Assembly: GCA_013139935.1 (NCBI GenBank)
Contig: WSZX01000503.1
Coordinates: forward strand, 1 to 7,107
DNA length: 7,107 bases
Origin: Ardenticatenales bacterium
Lineage (GTDB): Bacteria; Chloroflexota; Anaerolineae; Promineifilales; UBA4811
Direction of reading: 5' to 3'
Made by a program: the position numbers and the translations under genes. Under the pieces are notes generated by a model, which was not told the origin of the DNA, searched no databases, and saw nothing but the letters and a program-made list of their open reading frames with translations. Positions 4,664 through 7,107 of this stretch are shown here, in pieces (the stretch's first letter is position 1; each line of letters opens with the position of its first letter).

Positions 4664-7087
4664 ATGAACTATTCCATCAACCGTGTCGCCGTCATCGGCT
4701 CTGGCACCATGGGGGCATCCATCGCAGCCCACCTGTCCAACGTCGGCATACCCAGCTATCTGCTCGACATCGTGCCACGGGAACTGACGCCGAAAGAGGA
4801 AAAACAAGGGCTTGAGCTGGATGACCCGGTGGTGCGCAACCGGATCGTCAACGAGGGGCTGGATCGGTGCCTCAAGGCACGGCCGGCCAACTTTTATGTC
4901 AAGAGCAGTGCAGACTTGATCACGGTGGGCAACCTGGAGGATGATTTCGACTGGGTGGGAGAGGTCGACTGGATCATCGAGGTGATCGTTGAACGCCTCG
5001 ACATCAAGCAGCAACTGATGGCCCGCATCGATGAGGCCCGGCGATCGAACGCCATCGTCACCACCAACACCAGCGGCATTCCCATCCACCAGATCGCCGA
5101 TGGGCGCTCAGACAGCTTTCAACAGCACTTTATGGGGACCCATTTCTTCAACCCGCCCCGCTACCTCAAGCTGCTGGAGATCATTCCGCACCAGAAGAAC
5201 AGCCCTGAACTGGTAGAGTTCGTCAAGGAATTCGCTACCCGGGTGCTGGGCAAAGGGGTAGTCATCTGCAAGGATACTCCAAACTTTATCGCCAACCGGA
5301 TGATATCGATCGCTGGCTCTTATGGCATCGCCTACGCCCTCGACGAGGGGTTCCGCGTTGAAGAAGTCGACGTGATCACCGGGCCGGCGATCGGCCGCCC
5401 CAAAACGGCGACCTTCCGCCTCTTCGACCTGGTGGGCATCGACATAATGGATCACGTGGGACGCAACCTCTACGACGCGATCCCGCACGACCCCCATCGC
5501 GAGGTGCTCAGACACGAGAAGATGGCGGCGCTCACCAGCAAGATGATCAAAGAGGGATGGCTGGGGAACAAAACCGGCCAAGGGTTCTACAAAAAGACCT
5601 TTGTCGACGGCGAGCGCCAATTCTGGATACTCAATCCCGAGACGCTGGAATACGAGCCGCCGGCCAAACCGCGTTTTGACTCGGTGGGCCAGGCACGCAA
5701 GGCGGACGAGCCGGCCGAAAAGCTAGCTGTCATGGCCTACGCCGAGGACCGGGCCGGCCGCTATGCCTGGCACCTGCTGTCGCGCACGGCGGTCTATGCC
5801 GCCAGTTGCATCCCCGAGATTAGCGAGGACATCGTATCGGTCGACAATGCCTGCAAGTGGGGATTCGGTTGGGAGTTGGGTCCTTTTGAGACCTGGGATG
5901 CCATCGGAGTGGCCCGCTCGATCGACCGGCTCAACGGAGAGGGGGTCGAGATTCCGGCCTGGGTCCAGGAGATGCTGGACACGGGACACGAGACCTTTTA
6001 CCGGCAGGAGGACGGCCGCGTGTCCGGGTATTACGACCCGGAGAGCAAGGGCTACCAGCCGATGCCGGCCGACCCCAGGGTCATCTCTATCAAGGCGCTC
6101 AGAGCAGACGGCAAAGAGCTACACGCCAACGACAGCGCCAGCCTGATAGACATGGGGAATGGTGTGCTCCTGCTAGAGTTCCACACCAAGACCGCCAACG
6201 CCCTCGACCCATTCATTTTTCAGATGCTCACGACTGCACAGAAGGAACTGGAGCAGGATCGTTGGCAAGGCTTGGTCATCGGCAACCAGGGCACGCACTT
6301 TTGCGCCGGTGCCAACATCTTTACGATAGCCGTCGCTTCCCAACAAGGGGATTTTGACGTCATTGATGACAGCGTTACTCAGATGCAGCAGAACATGCAG
6401 GGCCTGCGGTACTCACCCAAGCCGGTCGTCGCTGCACCCTTTGGCATGGTGCTCGGTGGCGGGTGCGAAGTGGTGCTGGCCGCCTCGCGAGTGGTGGCGG
6501 CCGCAGAGACCTACATCGGATTGGTTGAGGTCGGCGTCGGTCTGATTCCGGCCTGGGGTGGCTGCAAGGAGATGGTACGCCGGATCATGTCCCCGCCGAT
6601 GAGAACCAGGGATGTGCAGGTGCTGCCCTTCCTGCAGCAGACCTTTGAACAGATCGGCCTGGTCAAGGTGGCAACCAGTGCGGCACAGGCGCGCGAGATG
6701 AAAATCCTGGCCGAGAGCGATCGGATCATCGTCAACCAGGATTACCTGCTGTCAGAAGCCAAGCAGACAGTGCTGGACATGGTCCGGGATGGCTATCGGC
6801 CGCCGTCACCCAGAAAACTGTATGCCGCCGGGCGGGACGCCTACGCCGCCCTGCAACTGGCGCTCTATCGGATGCACGGCGGCGGCTATGCCTCGGACCA
6901 CGACGTGCTGATTGGTAAAAAGCTGGGGCATATCCTCACCGGCGGCGAATTGAGCGCCCCGGCCTGGGTGGACGAAGCGTACTTTCTCGATCTGGAGCGG
7001 GAGGCGTTTGTGGCCCTCTGCCACGAGAAAAAGACCATCGAGCGCATGTGGCACATGCTGCAACACAGACGGCCACTGCGGAACTGA
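4664..7087 (+). CDS. fadN: FadN-type 3-hydroxyacyl-CoA dehydrogenase / enoyl-CoA hydratase
   Basis: This 807-residue cytoplasmic protein carries steps two and three of beta-oxidation: hydration of 2-enoyl-CoA and NAD-dependent oxidation of 3-hydroxyacyl-CoA. The dehydrogenase comes first, the hydratase last, as in Bacillus FadN (near 790 residues) and opposite to E. coli FadB. The NAD-binding fold starts with GSGTMG (12-17) and Asp35 for the ribose. Ser137, His160, Glu172 and Asn211 match the catalytic set, with His and Glu 12 apart as in human HADH. A helical domain with GFYKK (307-311) and a decayed second copy (about 365-440) follow. The hydratase (about 490-690) has HFCAGAN (545-551) and LGGGCE (597-602) for the oxyanion hole and both acid residues, Glu602 and Glu622, 20 apart as in crotonase. 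The C-terminal helices end in PLRN, so the gene is complete. AGGAG at 4651 sits 8 bases before the ATG. The gap of 22 bases to the previous gene indicates an operon. Both activities look intact. Confidence 0.93.
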   Translation: MNYSINRVAVIGSGTMGASIAAHLSNVGIPSYLLDIVPRELTPKEEKQGLELDDPVVRNRIVNEGLDRCLKARPANFYVKSSADLITVGNLEDDFDWVGEVDWIIEVIVERLDIKQQLMARIDEARRSNAIVTTNTSGIPIHQIADGRSDSFQQHFMGTHFFNPPRYLKLLEIIPHQKNSPELVEFVKEFATRVLGKGVVICKDTPNFIANRMISIAGSYGIAYALDEGFRVEEVDVITGPAIGRPKTATFRLFDLVGIDIMDHVGRNLYDAIPHDPHREVLRHEKMAALTSKMIKEGWLGNKTGQGFYKKTFVDGERQFWILNPETLEYEPPAKPRFDSVGQARKADEPAEKLAVMAYAEDRAGRYAWHLLSRTAVYAASCIPEISEDIVSVDNACKWGFGWELGPFETWDAIGVARSIDRLNGEGVEIPAWVQEMLDTGHETFYRQEDGRVSGYYDPESKGYQPMPADPRVISIKALRADGKELHANDSASLIDMGNGVLLLEFHTKTANALDPFIFQMLTTAQKELEQDRWQGLVIGNQGTHFCAGANIFTIAVASQQGDFDVIDDSVTQMQQNMQGLRYSPKPVVAAPFGMVLGGGCEVVLAASRVVAAAETYIGLVEVGVGLIPAWGGCKEMVRRIMSPPMRTRDVQVLPFLQQTFEQIGLVKVATSAAQAREMKILAESDRIIVNQDYLLSEAKQTVLDMVRDGYRPPSPRKLYAAGRDAYAALQLALYRMHGGGYASDHDVLIGKKLGHILTGGELSAPAWVDEAYFLDLEREAFVALCHEKKTIERMWHMLQHRRPLRN

Positions 7088-7107
7088 GCGAGTGGCAGGC
7101 AGAAAAA

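Noticed and set aside
1..7107. CRISPR arrays, tRNA or rRNA genes, transposase genes
   Set aside because: No regularly spaced repeats, cloverleaf sequence, rRNA-like stretch or transposase motif was seen on either strand.

Overview
The window reads as bacterial chromosome of fairly high GC content with genes on the + strand only. It carries a fatty-acyl-CoA (beta-oxidation-type) catabolic cluster. The domain style of the left-edge sensor-kinase debris and the FadN-type multifunctional enzyme would suit an environmental Chloroflexota (Anaerolineae-like) genome, but that assignment is an inference from remembered sequence style and is weak.

Layout: (1) Positions 1-438 hold the decayed remnant of a hybrid histidine kinase: the end of a GAF domain and a coiled coil run straight into the last half of a receiver domain, with the kinase core missing. 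(2) Positions 439-647 are non-coding and contain a perfect 24-base palindrome of repeat-element type and a small leader hairpin. (3) Positions 648-959 encode a stand-alone SCP2 sterol/lipid-carrier domain, followed by a probable terminator. (4) Positions 960-1265 are a structured intergenic region: a hairpin with a GAAA tetraloop, further small hairpins, then a near-consensus sigma70 promoter whose -10 box is overlapped by an ACTGAC/GTCAGT inverted repeat, with a second such site downstream. (5) Positions 1266-1937 encode a TetR-family regulator. (6) Positions 2162-7087 form a probable operon: two different acyl-CoA dehydrogenase homologues in tandem and a complete two-enzyme FadN-type protein (3-hydroxyacyl-CoA dehydrogenase plus enoyl-CoA hydratase).

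How they would work together: the TetR protein probably senses an acyl-CoA or lipid and controls its own promoter and perhaps the operon. The acyl-CoA dehydrogenases make the 2-enoyl-CoA, and the FadN-type enzyme hydrates it and oxidises the 3-hydroxyacyl-CoA. A thiolase would complete the cycle; none is in the window, which ends 20 bases after the FadN-type gene.

The most interesting point is that the two acyl-CoA dehydrogenases look like complementary halves. The first has lost the FAD contacts that a subunit makes within its own chain and has Asp for the catalytic Glu, but keeps the contacts lent to a neighbouring subunit. The second shows the reverse. This predicts an obligate heteromeric (alpha2beta2-like) enzyme with composite active sites, similar in principle to the mycobacterial steroid side-chain acyl-CoA dehydrogenases.
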